A stretch of 64,000 nucleotides of DNA from Mesobacterium pallidum (GTDB lineage: Bacteria; Pseudomonadota; Alphaproteobacteria; Rhodobacterales; Rhodobacteraceae): assembly GCF_019966535.1 (NCBI RefSeq), contig NZ_JAIMID010000015.1:62001-126000 (forward strand), read 5' to 3'. Of the stretch, positions 1 to 7,084 are shown piece by piece. The stretch's first letter is position 1; each line of letters begins with the position of its first letter. Under the pieces are notes generated by a model. That model had not been told where the DNA came from. It searched no databases and saw nothing but the letters and a program-made list of their open reading frames with translations. The position numbers were made by a program, and so were the translations under genes.

Positions 1-189
1 GGGCAGGGTGTCGACCGTCGCGCCCGTGCTGCGCAAGGCTTCGGCGGCCTCGTCCAGCCGCGCGCCGTCGCGGGCGTTCAGGACGATCCGCGCGCCTGCT
101 GCGGCCATGCCGCGCGCCAGCGCCAGCCCGATCCCCATGGATGATCCGGTGACCAGGGCGGTGCGCCCGGTCAGGTCGAATAGCTGCAT
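1..189 (-). CDS. SDR family oxidoreductase, N-terminal part only (5-keto-gluconate reductase-like)
   Basis: Reading the minus strand from the ATG at 187-189 gives 63 codons that run off the window edge. The product opens with a classical short-chain dehydrogenase N-terminus: a short lead (MQLFDLTGRTALVTG), the cofactor motif TGSSMGIG, then a helix and a second strand ending in LNARD, which is typical of NADP(H)-preferring SDRs. A strong ribosome-binding site, GGAGGTGAC, sits just before the start. The gene diverges from an idonate-type dehydrogenase across a shared operator. That pairing is known from the idonate/gluconate pathway, where an SDR (IdnO) reduces 5-keto-D-gluconate, so this role is inferred. 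The catalytic Tyr-x3-Lys lies outside the window, and substrate cannot be read from this fragment. Confidence 0.85.
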   Translation of the reverse strand, partial: MQLFDLTGRTALVTGSSMGIGLALARGMAAAGARIVLNARDGARLDEAAEALRSTGATVDTLP

Positions 190-235
190 GTCACCTCCCT
201 CGGTACGCGCCTTGGCGCGGGGCGTCGGCGCGGCA

Positions 236-263
236 TTGACATTGCCGCCCAAACCCGTACCCA
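236..263 (+). promoter_or_regulatory. Candidate sigma-70 promoter for the sugar-acid operon
   Basis: A perfect -35 hexamer TTGACA (236-241) is followed after 16 bases by TACCCA (258-263), a poor -10. The predicted start point falls at about 270, inside the palindromic operator at 267-282. That placement fits repression by a bound regulator, but the -10 is weak and the promoter is an inference. Confidence 0.4.
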
Positions 264-266
264 TGA

Positions 267-282
267 AAATGGTATACCATTT
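267..282. promoter_or_regulatory. 16-bp perfect palindrome, GntR/FadR-type operator
   Basis: AAATGGTATACCATTT is a perfect inverted repeat located between the divergent SDR and dehydrogenase genes. Its core TGGTATACCA matches the type of site bound by UxuR/ExuR-like and other FadR-subfamily GntR repressors of sugar-acid genes. The same ten-base core occurs again at 7038-7047, upstream of the hydroxyacid dehydrogenase. No GntR gene is present in the window, so the regulator is inferred. Confidence 0.75.
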
Positions 283-326
283 CGGGGGCGATGCAAGCAT
301 CGTCCCGGGCAGGGAGGATGGCCCGG

Positions 327-1364
327 ATGCAAGCGTTATATGCGCATGGCGCAAAGGATCTGCGCCTGTCTTCGTGCGAGCTGGCGGCGCCGGGGCCGGG
401 CGAAGTCTCGGTCCGGCTGGCGCGCGGGGGGATCTGCGGGTCGGACCTGCATTACTTCAATCACGGCGGGTTCGGCACGGTGCGGCTGCGCGAGCCGATG
501 ATCCTGGGCCACGAGGTTTCGGGCCATGTCACGGCCCTGGGCGACGGCGTGAGCGGGCTCGAGGTCGGGCAGCTGGTGGCCGTGTCGCCCTCGCGTCCCT
601 GCGGGGACTGCGGCGAATGCCTGCGGGGGCTGCCGAACCAGTGCCTGAACATGCGCTTCTACGGCTCGGCCATGCCTTTTCCGCATATCCAGGGCGCCTT
701 TCGCGAGGAGCTGGTGGCGGGCGCCGCTCAATGCATCCCGGCCGACGGTCTGGACCCGGCGCAGGCCGCCATGGCCGAGCCGCTGTCGGTCGCCCTGCAT
801 GCCGTGCGGCGGGCGGGCGAGATGCTGGGCCGCCGCGTGCTGGTCACCGGCTGCGGTCCGATCGGCGTGTTGGTCATCCTCGCTGCCCGGCGGGCCGGGG
901 CGGGGCAGATCGTGGCGACGGATATCAGCGACCGGATGCTGGAGTTTGCGCGGGCTGCGGGCGCCGATGTCGTGCTGAACACGCGCGAAGACCCCGAGGC
1001 GCTGGCGCCCTTCACTGCCGGCAAGGGCACGCTGGACGTGCTCTTTGAATGTTCCGGCGCGCAGCCGGCGCTTGTCGCGGGCATCGGCGCGCTGCGGCCG
1101 CGCGGGCGGATCGTGCAGCTGGGCCTGTCGGGCGACATGTCCCTGCCGATGATGCAGCTGACCGCCAAGGAGCTTGAGCTCTGCGGCTCCTTCCGCTTTC
1201 ACGAGGAATTCGCGGTCGCCGTGGACATGATGCGCAAGGGGCTGATCGACGCCGGCCAGCTGCTGACGCACAGCTTCCCGCTGGCGGATTTCGCGGATGC
1301 CTTCGCCATGGCCAACGACCGAACACAGGCCATGAAGGTGCAGCTGGATTTCGCCGCATGCTGA
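327..1364 (+). CDS. idnD: Zinc-dependent L-idonate 5-dehydrogenase-type alcohol dehydrogenase
   Basis: This is a 345-residue medium-chain zinc dehydrogenase that would oxidise a sugar acid or polyol with NAD(P) in the cytosol. The catalytic zinc site is visible as ICGSDLHY and GHEVSGH, and the structural zinc site as CGDCGEC followed seven residues later by another Cys. The nucleotide-binding motif is VTGCGPIGVL. Overall the protein resembles L-idonate 5-dehydrogenase more than sorbitol or threonine dehydrogenases, but the substrate is an inference. The ATG at 327 is chosen because AGGGAGG (311-317) lies nine bases upstream. In-frame ATGs at 291 and 318 have no properly spaced site. The stop overlaps the start of the exporter gene by seven bases, so the two are probably translationally coupled. 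Confidence 0.85.
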   Translation: MQALYAHGAKDLRLSSCELAAPGPGEVSVRLARGGICGSDLHYFNHGGFGTVRLREPMILGHEVSGHVTALGDGVSGLEVGQLVAVSPSRPCGDCGECLRGLPNQCLNMRFYGSAMPFPHIQGAFREELVAGAAQCIPADGLDPAQAAMAEPLSVALHAVRRAGEMLGRRVLVTGCGPIGVLVILAARRAGAGQIVATDISDRMLEFARAAGADVVLNTREDPEALAPFTAGKGTLDVLFECSGAQPALVAGIGALRPRGRIVQLGLSGDMSLPMMQLTAKELELCGSFRFHEEFAVAVDMMRKGLIDAGQLLTHSFPLADFADAFAMANDRTQAMKVQLDFAAC

Positions 1365-1954
1365 CCTTCACGGCCGCTGTCTTCCTGCTGTTCATCACGC
1401 CGGGGCCTGGTGTGCTGACCACGGCGGGCTTTGGCGCGGCCTACGGGTTCCGGCCGTCGCTGCGCTATGTGCTCGGCCTTTTCATCGGCACCAACCTCGT
1501 GATGCTGGGCGTCGTGACCGGCGTCGCGGCGGTGATCCTGTCGCTGCCCTGGCTGCGCATCGTGCTGATGATCGCCTCGGTCGGCTACCTCATCTACCTC
1601 GCTGCCCGCATCGCCTTTGCCGGGGCGAAAATCGCGTTCATGGAGGCAAAGGCCCCGCCCGGCGTGCTGGGCGGGCTGGCCTTGCAGGCGATCAACCCCA
1701 AGGCCTACGCAGTCAACACCTCGCTGATCTCGGGGTTCAACTACGCGCCCGACGCCTATGTGTTCGAGGTGGTCAGCAAGGCCGTCATCATGAACGCGAT
1801 CTGGATTCCCGTGCACCTCGCCTGGCTCTGGGCCGGGGTCGCGCTGCACCGGCTCGACCTGTCGCCCCGGGCGCAGCGCGGGATCAACTATGCCATGGCG
1901 CTTTCGATGCTGGGCGTCGTGGCGCTGGCGCTCTGGTCGGCGGCGCAGACATGA
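1358..1954 (+). CDS. LysE/RhtB family translocator
   Basis: A 198-residue inner-membrane protein with about six hydrophobic segments and the LysE/RhtB signature near the N-terminus (FITPGPGVLTT) and in the middle (LQAINPKAY). Members of this family export amino acids or related small metabolites using the proton gradient. Here the gene lies inside a sugar-acid catabolic operon, overlapping both the dehydrogenase before it and the region of the next start. An overflow or detoxifying exporter for a pathway intermediate is therefore plausible, but no substrate can be read from the sequence. The length is normal for the family. Confidence 0.85.
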   Translation: MLTFTAAVFLLFITPGPGVLTTAGFGAAYGFRPSLRYVLGLFIGTNLVMLGVVTGVAAVILSLPWLRIVLMIASVGYLIYLAARIAFAGAKIAFMEAKAPPGVLGGLALQAINPKAYAVNTSLISGFNYAPDAYVFEVVSKAVIMNAIWIPVHLAWLWAGVALHRLDLSPRAQRGINYAMALSMLGVVALALWSAAQT

Positions 1955-1980
1955 CCGATGTGAATGAACAGGAGACTCCC

Positions 1981-3099
1981 ATGACTCCCATCCCCGATGC
2001 CACGCTGGTCGGCCGTGCCTGGCTGCCGCAGATCGGCCCCGCTCTGGTGCGGCTGGACGGCGAGACGCTGGTGGATATCACCAGCCGCGAGTTGCCGACC
2101 ATGCAGGCCCTGCTCGAGGCCGAAGACCCCGCCGCCACCGCCCGCGCCGCGCCCGGGCACGCGCTGTGCGCGTTGGCGGATCTGGGCGGCGCGGGCAAGC
2201 CGCAGCTGCTGGCCCCGCCTGATCTGCAGGCGATCAAGGCCTGCGGCGTGACCTTCGCCCAAAGCATGGTCGAGCGGGTGATCGAGGAACAGGCTGCCGG
2301 TGACCCGGACCGGGCCGAGGCGATCCGCGCCCGTGTGGGCACCGCGATCGGTGACAGCCTGTCGGGCATCGTGCCGGGCTCCGACAAGGCGATGGAGGTC
2401 AAGCGCGTGCTCCAGGCCGAGGGGCTCTGGTCGCAATACCTCGAGGTCGGGATCGGCCCGGATGCCGAGGTCTTCACCAAGTGCCAGCCCATGGCCTCGG
2501 TCGGCCATGGCGCCGCCATCGGGCTGCACCCGGTGTCGCGCTGGAACAACCCCGAGCCCGAGATCGTGCTGGCCGTGTCCTCCTGCGGCACCATCGTCGG
2601 CGCGACGCTGGGCAATGACGTGAACCTTCGCGACGTCGAGGGGCGCTCGGCCCTGTTGCTGGGCAAGGCCAAGGACAACAACGCCTCCTGCGCCATCGGG
2701 CCGTTCCTGCGGCTCTTCGATGACGGCTATTCGCTTGACGACGTGCGCCGGGCCGAGCTGACGCTGCGGGTCGAGGGGGAGGATGGCTTTATCCTCGACG
2801 GCGCCTCGTCGATGCGCGCGATCAGCCGTGACCCGGCTGACCTCGTGGCACAGACCATCGGCGCGCATCACCAGTACCCGGACGGGTTTTTCCTGTTCCT
2901 CGGCACGCTCTTCGCGCCGACGCAGGACCGCGACGCGCCGGGGCAGGGGTTCACGCATCACATTGGCGACGTTGTCACGATTTCCGAGCCCAGCCTGGGC
3001 GCGTTGACCAACACCGTGCGGCTCACGACCGAGTGCCCGGAATGGACCTTCGGCACCTCGGCCCTGATGCGCAACCTCGCTGAAAGGGACATGCTGTGA
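1981..3099 (+). CDS. Fumarylacetoacetate hydrolase-family protein, probable 2-keto-3-deoxy-sugar-acid dehydratase
   Basis: A 372-residue FAH-superfamily enzyme. The characteristic metal-binding core is seen as NPEPEIVLAV, then GNDVNLRDVEGR and LLLGKAKDNNASCAIGP. The long N-terminal region and the overall length match the XylX/KdaD type, which dehydrates 2-keto-3-deoxy-pentonates to alpha-ketoglutarate semialdehyde, rather than the short hydrolase type. Neighbouring lactonase, dehydrogenase and KDG kinase genes support a role in sugar-acid breakdown. The ATG at 1981 has AGGAGA at 1970-1975. An in-frame ATG at 1951 overlaps the previous stop and would add ten residues. The exact substrate (pentonate or hexonate derivative) is not determined. 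Confidence 0.8.
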   Translation: MTPIPDATLVGRAWLPQIGPALVRLDGETLVDITSRELPTMQALLEAEDPAATARAAPGHALCALADLGGAGKPQLLAPPDLQAIKACGVTFAQSMVERVIEEQAAGDPDRAEAIRARVGTAIGDSLSGIVPGSDKAMEVKRVLQAEGLWSQYLEVGIGPDAEVFTKCQPMASVGHGAAIGLHPVSRWNNPEPEIVLAVSSCGTIVGATLGNDVNLRDVEGRSALLLGKAKDNNASCAIGPFLRLFDDGYSLDDVRRAELTLRVEGEDGFILDGASSMRAISRDPADLVAQTIGAHHQYPDGFFLFLGTLFAPTQDRDAPGQGFTHHIGDVVTISEPSLGALTNTVRLTTECPEWTFGTSALMRNLAERDML

Positions 3100-3947
3100 C
3101 CGGGCTGCGCGTCTTTGACGACCGCAATTGTTCGCTGGGCGAGGGGCCGCTGTGGCACCCGGCGCGCGGCCAGTTCTTCTGGTTCGATATCAACGCGCAT
3201 CGCCTGCTGACGCGGACCGAGGACGGCCCGCAGCACTGGCAGTTCGACGACTACGTCAGCGCGGCGGGCTGGGTCGATCCGGGCAGGCTGATGGTCGCCA
3301 CGGCCAGCGCGCTTGTGCTCTTCGACCTCGGCACCGGCGCGCAGGAGAAGATCTGCGATCTCGAGGCGGACAGCCCCGCCACCCGCTGCAACGATGGCCG
3401 TGCGGACCCGTATGGCGGTTTCTGGATCGGCACCATGGGCATTGACAAGCAGCCCGATGCCGGCGCGATCTATCGCTATTACCGGGGCGAGCTGCGCCAG
3501 CTCTACGCCCCCTGGTCGATCCCCAACGCGATCTGCTTCACGCCCGACGGCGGCCATGCCTATCTTGCCGACACGCCGCGTAATCGGGTCTGGCGCCAGC
3601 GGCTGGACGCGCAGGGTTGGCCCTCGGGTGAGCCCGAGCTGTTCCTTGACCTGCCGCTGGACAGCTACCGTCCGGATGGCGCCGTGGTGGACAGCGCGGG
3701 CGACATCTGGATCGCGCAGTATCGCCACGGCAAGGTGGTCCGGTTCTCTCCGAACGGGCCGGAAAGGCAGGTGATCCCCGTCCCCGCCGCCCGCACCACC
3801 TGCCCGGCCTTCGGCGGGCCGGAGCTGACGACACTCTACATCACCACCGCGAACCAGGAAATGGACGCCCCGGGCGAAGCGGACGGCCGCACCTACGCCC
3901 TTGAGGTCGACGCACGCGGGCAGGCCGAACACCGGGTGATCCTGTGA
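3096..3947 (+). CDS. SMP-30/gluconolactonase family sugar lactonase
   Basis: A 283-residue six-bladed beta-propeller lactonase that would hydrolyse the sugar lactone formed by a dehydrogenase. Metal-site regions typical of the family are present: the Glu in SLGEGPLWHP near the N-terminus, the Asn in RCNDGRADPYGGFWIGTM, the Asn in SIPNAICFTPDG and the Asp in RPDGAVVDSAGDIWIAQ. It starts with GTG at 3096, overlapping the stop of the preceding FAH gene as GTGA, with GAAAGGG just upstream. It overlaps the next gene in the same way, so this stretch is tightly coupled. Specificity (gluconolactone, xylonolactone, arabinonolactone) is not resolved. Confidence 0.85.
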   Translation: MTGLRVFDDRNCSLGEGPLWHPARGQFFWFDINAHRLLTRTEDGPQHWQFDDYVSAAGWVDPGRLMVATASALVLFDLGTGAQEKICDLEADSPATRCNDGRADPYGGFWIGTMGIDKQPDAGAIYRYYRGELRQLYAPWSIPNAICFTPDGGHAYLADTPRNRVWRQRLDAQGWPSGEPELFLDLPLDSYRPDGAVVDSAGDIWIAQYRHGKVVRFSPNGPERQVIPVPAARTTCPAFGGPELTTLYITTANQEMDAPGEADGRTYALEVDARGQAEHRVIL

Positions 3948-4861
3948 CACGGTTCCTTGCCATCGGCGAATGCATGGTCGAGCTGGCCGAGACCGGCCCC
4001 GACACCTACCGCCGGGGCTTTGCCGGCGACACGTTCAACACCGCCTGGTACGCGCGCAAACTGCTGCCCGCCGACTGGTCGGTCGGCTACGCCAGTGGCA
4101 TCGGCACCGACGCTGTGTCCGAGGAAATGGCGGCATTCATTGCCGCGCAGGGCATCGACACCTCTGCCTTGCGGCGGGTGCCGGGCCGCACGGTCGGCCT
4201 CTACATGATCTCGCTGAAGGACGGCGAGCGCAGCTTTTCCTACTGGCGCAGCCAGTCAGCGGCCAAGCTGCTGGCCGAGGATGAAAGCTGGCTGGACAAC
4301 GTCTGCGCGGGCCGCAAGATCATCCATTTCTCGGGCATCACGCTGGCGATCCTGTCCCCCGACCACCGCGAGACGCTCTGCGCCGCGCTGGCCCACGCCC
4401 GTGCCGGCGGGGCCACGATCGCCTTCGACACCAACCTGCGCCCGCAGCTCTGGGGCAGCACCGAGGCGATGCGCGACGGCATCACCCTGGGCGCCTCGGT
4501 TGCGGATGTGCTGCTGCCGTCCTTCGACGAAGAGGAAGGGCTGTTCGGCGACGCGACACCCGCCGACACCGTCGCGCGCTACCGCGACGCGGGCGCGCAG
4601 GTGATCGCGGTCAAGAACGGCGGCGGGGACGTCACGCTATGGGACGCGGACGGGTTGCGCACGCTGCATGTCGACAAGGTGCCGCAGGTCGTGGATTCCA
4701 CCGCCGCCGGCGACAGCTTCGGTGCCGCTTTCCTGGCGGACCTCGGCCAGGGCCACGGCACCGACGCATCCGCGCGGGCGGCGATGAAACTGGCAGCAAA
4801 GGTCATCCAGGCGCGCGGGGCGCTCGTCCCCGCGATCTTCGAGGGAGGAGGAGAGACATGA
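3944..4861 (+). CDS. kdgK: 2-keto-3-deoxygluconate kinase (PfkB family)
   Basis: A 305-residue ribokinase-like sugar kinase. The N-terminal strand and substrate pocket read FLAIGECMVELAE and GGFAGDTFNTA-like (GFAGDTFNTAWYARKL). The C-terminal ATP/anion-hole signature is DSTAAGDSFGAAF, with the catalytic Asp in AAGD; the Ala before AGD is normal for KdgK. KdgK phosphorylates KDG to KDPG for the Entner-Doudoroff route. It starts with GTG at 3944, overlapping the lactonase stop, and its stop overlaps the next start (ATGA). No KDPG aldolase gene is in the window, so the next enzyme must be encoded elsewhere. Confidence 0.88.
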   Translation: MTRFLAIGECMVELAETGPDTYRRGFAGDTFNTAWYARKLLPADWSVGYASGIGTDAVSEEMAAFIAAQGIDTSALRRVPGRTVGLYMISLKDGERSFSYWRSQSAAKLLAEDESWLDNVCAGRKIIHFSGITLAILSPDHRETLCAALAHARAGGATIAFDTNLRPQLWGSTEAMRDGITLGASVADVLLPSFDEEEGLFGDATPADTVARYRDAGAQVIAVKNGGGDVTLWDADGLRTLHVDKVPQVVDSTAAGDSFGAAFLADLGQGHGTDASARAAMKLAAKVIQARGALVPAIFEGGGET

Positions 4862-5829
4862 AGGTACTCATCATCGGTGGCGGCGGGGTCATCGGCCAGA
4901 AGCTGGGGCAACGGCTTGCCGCGCGCGGTACCCTGCGGGGGCAGGCGATCGACCGCATCGTGCTGGCCGATATCGTCGACCCCGCGCCCATTTCGGGCGA
5001 CGTTCCAGTCGACACGATCCAGGTCGACATCGCCGACCCGCAATCGGTTGCCAAGGCCGTGACGGCGGATGTGGACGTGATCTACCTGCTCGCCGCCATC
5101 GTCTCGGGTCAGGCGGAATCGGACATGGACCTCGGCTACCGCATCAACCTGCAGGGCACGATCAACGTGCTGGAACAGGCGCGGGCGCTCGGGACCTGCC
5201 CGGTCGTGGTCTTCTCGTCCTCGATGGCGGTCTACGGCGGCGACGTCCCGGACCCGATCGGCGATCACACGCCGCTGCTGCCGCAGACCTCTTACGGCGC
5301 GCAGAAGGCGATGGGTGAGCTGCTGGTCAACGACTACACGCGCAAGGGCTTCATCGACGGGCGCGGCTTCCGGCTGCCGACGATCTCTGTCCGGCCGGGC
5401 AAGGCGAACCTCGCGGCGTCGAGCTTCATGTCCTCGATCCTGCGCGAGCCGCTGAACGGGCAGGCGGCGATCTGCCCGGTCGAGGACGACTTCCCCCACT
5501 ACTACCTCAGCCCCCGCATGTGCGTCGAAAACCTCGTCCGCGGCGCCGAGATCGCCGCCGAGGACCTGGGCACCAACCGCTGCATGCAGATGCCGGGCCG
5601 GATGTGGACCATCCGCCAGCTGATCGACGCCATGACGGCGGTGGCGGGGCCCGAGCCGGCCAAGCTGATCCGCTGGGAGGCGCAGCCCGAGGTGCAGCGC
5701 ATCGTCATGGGCTGGAAATACGATCTGCGCGCCGACCGGGCCCTGTCGCTGGGCCTGACGGCGGATGACAGCTTCGAGGACAACGTGCGCTACTACATCG
5801 AGGACGACCGCCCCGCCGCCCCTGCCTGA
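4858..5829 (+). CDS. denD: D-erythronate dehydrogenase-type NAD-dependent epimerase/dehydratase
   Basis: A 323-residue extended SDR. The NAD-binding motif is GGGGVIGQKL at residues 7-16, and the catalytic pair is in TSYGAQKAMGE (Tyr-x3-Lys). The sequence has the look of DenD proteins, which oxidise D-erythronate at C2 or C3 in four-carbon acid sugar catabolism. The start at 4858 has an excellent site (GGAGGAGGAGAG) and overlaps the kdgK stop by four bases. It is the last gene of the plus-strand operon and is followed by a terminator-like inverted repeat. The mix of C4 (DenD) and C5/C6 (FAH, KDG kinase) functions suggests either a broad sugar-acid locus or an unrecognised substrate. Confidence 0.82.
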   Translation: MKVLIIGGGGVIGQKLGQRLAARGTLRGQAIDRIVLADIVDPAPISGDVPVDTIQVDIADPQSVAKAVTADVDVIYLLAAIVSGQAESDMDLGYRINLQGTINVLEQARALGTCPVVVFSSSMAVYGGDVPDPIGDHTPLLPQTSYGAQKAMGELLVNDYTRKGFIDGRGFRLPTISVRPGKANLAASSFMSSILREPLNGQAAICPVEDDFPHYYLSPRMCVENLVRGAEIAAEDLGTNRCMQMPGRMWTIRQLIDAMTAVAGPEPAKLIRWEAQPEVQRIVMGWKYDLRADRALSLGLTADDSFEDNVRYYIEDDRPAAPA

Positions 5830-5866
5830 AGCCGCCGGACCGCGCGCCCGGCCCAGCTGTCGGATT

Positions 5867-5947
5867 GCCTCCGGCGGGAGTATTTCAGGAACAGTGAAAG
5901 GGCAGGCGCGCCCAGCCCTTCATTGTTTTCCAAATACCTCGGGGGGA
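5867..5947. terminator. Probable bidirectional terminator built from two inverted copies of a family-specific repeat
   Basis: The left arm (GAGTATTTCAGGAACAGTG and on to AAAGGGC) and the right arm, read on the other strand (GAGGTATTTGGAAAACAATG and on to AAGGGC), are clearly related. They form a long imperfect hairpin around an 11-base loop. The left copy is preceded by CCTCCGGCGGGAG, itself a small hairpin followed by TATTT. It lies between the convergent denD and hydroxyacid dehydrogenase genes, the expected place for a two-way terminator. GTCACC-AAA-GGTGAC (5948-5962) and a GGGGGG/CCCCCC hairpin (5963-5978) follow at once. Confidence 0.6.
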
Positions 5948-6012
5948 GTCACCAAAGGTGACGGGGGGCTGGCCCCCCTGTCGCACCGTCTGCCACCCGC
6001 GCCGCACCTGTG

Positions 6013-6070
6013 CTTCCTTGGTCCCGAAAGTACCTCGGCGGGCGCGCTTGCGCGCGGGGGACTGGCCCCC
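6013..6070 (-). repeat. Third copy of the intergenic repeat with adjacent GC hairpins
   Basis: Read on the minus strand, GCCGAGGTACTTTCGGGACC and the following AAGGAAG resemble the GAGTATTT-type elements at 5867-5947. The stretch also contains GCGCG-CTTG-CGCGC and GGGGG-ACTGG-CCCCC hairpins. It lies about 20 bases beyond the stop of the minus-strand hydroxyacid dehydrogenase and probably serves as its terminator. Confidence 0.45.
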
Positions 6071-6091
6071 TGCGACGTCCGACCCGGACGC

Positions 6092-7021
6092 TCAGTTCAC
6101 CGGGGTGAGCAACCCGCTGCCGCCCAGGAAGGCGCTGACGTTGTCGCGCTGCAACTGGCCCATGGCGGCGCGGGTCTCGACCGTGCCCGAGCCCTGGTGC
6201 GGCTGGATCACCACGTTGTCCAGCGCATAGAAGCGCGGGTCGATCGCGGGCTCGTTCAGGAAGACGTCAAGCCCGGCGCCAGCGATGGCCCCGCTTTCCA
6301 GCGCGTCCAGCAGGGCCGCTTCATCGATCGTGGTCCCGCGCGAGATGTTCACGACGATGCCGCGGGGGCCGAGCGCGGCCAGCACTTCCTTCGAGACGAA
6401 GCCCTCGGTGTCCTTGCCGCCGACAAGTGCGACGACCAGGTAGTCGACCGCCTTGGCCAGCGACACCGGGTCGGCATGCCAGGTCCAGCCGGGCGTGTCC
6501 TTCTCGGACCGCGCGAAATAGTGGATGTCCATCTTGAACGCCGCCAGACGGTCGGCGATCTCGCGCCCGATCCGGCCCAGCCCGACGATCCCCGCCGTGC
6601 CGCCGCTGATCTTGCGGTTCAGGCGGTATTCGCCCTTGGCCTTCCAGTCGCCCGACCGGGCCCAGGCCGAGGCTTTCTCCATCTCGCGGCCCTGCATCAG
6701 CAGCATCGCGACGGCGAGGTCCGCCACGTCGTCGTTCAGCACGTCGGGCGTGTTGGTCACCTTGACCCCGCGCGCCGAGGCGGCGGCGGTGTCGATGGCA
6801 TCGTAACCCACGCCGTAATTGGCGATCAGGCCGAGTGCGGGCAGCAGGTCCATCTGCGCGGCGCCGAAGGGCTTGTGCCCCTTGTAGGCCACGGCCGTGA
6901 CCGCGTCGCGCTCCGCCACGTCGCCCAGCCCCTCGGGGCCGTCGAGGAACGCCGCGCCCAGGGCGGCAAGGGCCGCGTGATCGTCGTCGCTGTAGGGGCC
7001 GATGGCCAGGATCTTGGGCAT
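6092..7021 (-). CDS. D-2-hydroxyacid dehydrogenase (glyoxylate/hydroxypyruvate or 2-ketogluconate reductase type)
   Basis: A 309-residue NAD(P)-dependent D-2-hydroxyacid dehydrogenase. The Rossmann motif is GIVGLGRIG. The catalytic Arg lies in VVNISRGTTIDEAALLDAL, the Glu in GLDVFLNEP and the His in VIQPHQGSGT, all in the usual order. ARSEKD after the second strand of the fold suggests NADPH preference. The start at 7021 has AGGAGG six bases upstream; further upstream in-frame ATGs are less likely. The TGGTATACCA operator lies 17 bases before the start, tying the gene to the sugar-acid locus. A role in reducing a keto-acid intermediate of that locus is inferred. Confidence 0.85.
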   Translation of the reverse strand: MPKILAIGPYSDDDHAALAALGAAFLDGPEGLGDVAERDAVTAVAYKGHKPFGAAQMDLLPALGLIANYGVGYDAIDTAAASARGVKVTNTPDVLNDDVADLAVAMLLMQGREMEKASAWARSGDWKAKGEYRLNRKISGGTAGIVGLGRIGREIADRLAAFKMDIHYFARSEKDTPGWTWHADPVSLAKAVDYLVVALVGGKDTEGFVSKEVLAALGPRGIVVNISRGTTIDEAALLDALESGAIAGAGLDVFLNEPAIDPRFYALDNVVIQPHQGSGTVETRAAMGQLQRDNVSAFLGGSGLLTPVN

Positions 7022-7037
7022 GGGTGCCTCCTGAATT

Positions 7038-7047
7038 TGGTATACCA
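7038..7047. promoter_or_regulatory. Second copy of the TGGTATACCA operator core
   Basis: TGGTATACCA is identical to the core of the palindrome at 267-282. It lies 17-26 bases upstream of the hydroxyacid dehydrogenase start, where a bound repressor would block transcription. The flanks are less symmetric than at the first site. Sharing suggests one regulon covering both ends of the locus. Confidence 0.65.
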
Positions 7048-7084
7048 GATGTGTGCGGCGCGGCGGGCGCCCTGTCAACCGGGC

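Noticed and set aside
8..1048. Open frame across the divergent control region on the plus strand
   Set aside because: It crosses the SDR gene antisense and the dehydrogenase in another frame, and its text has no family signature.
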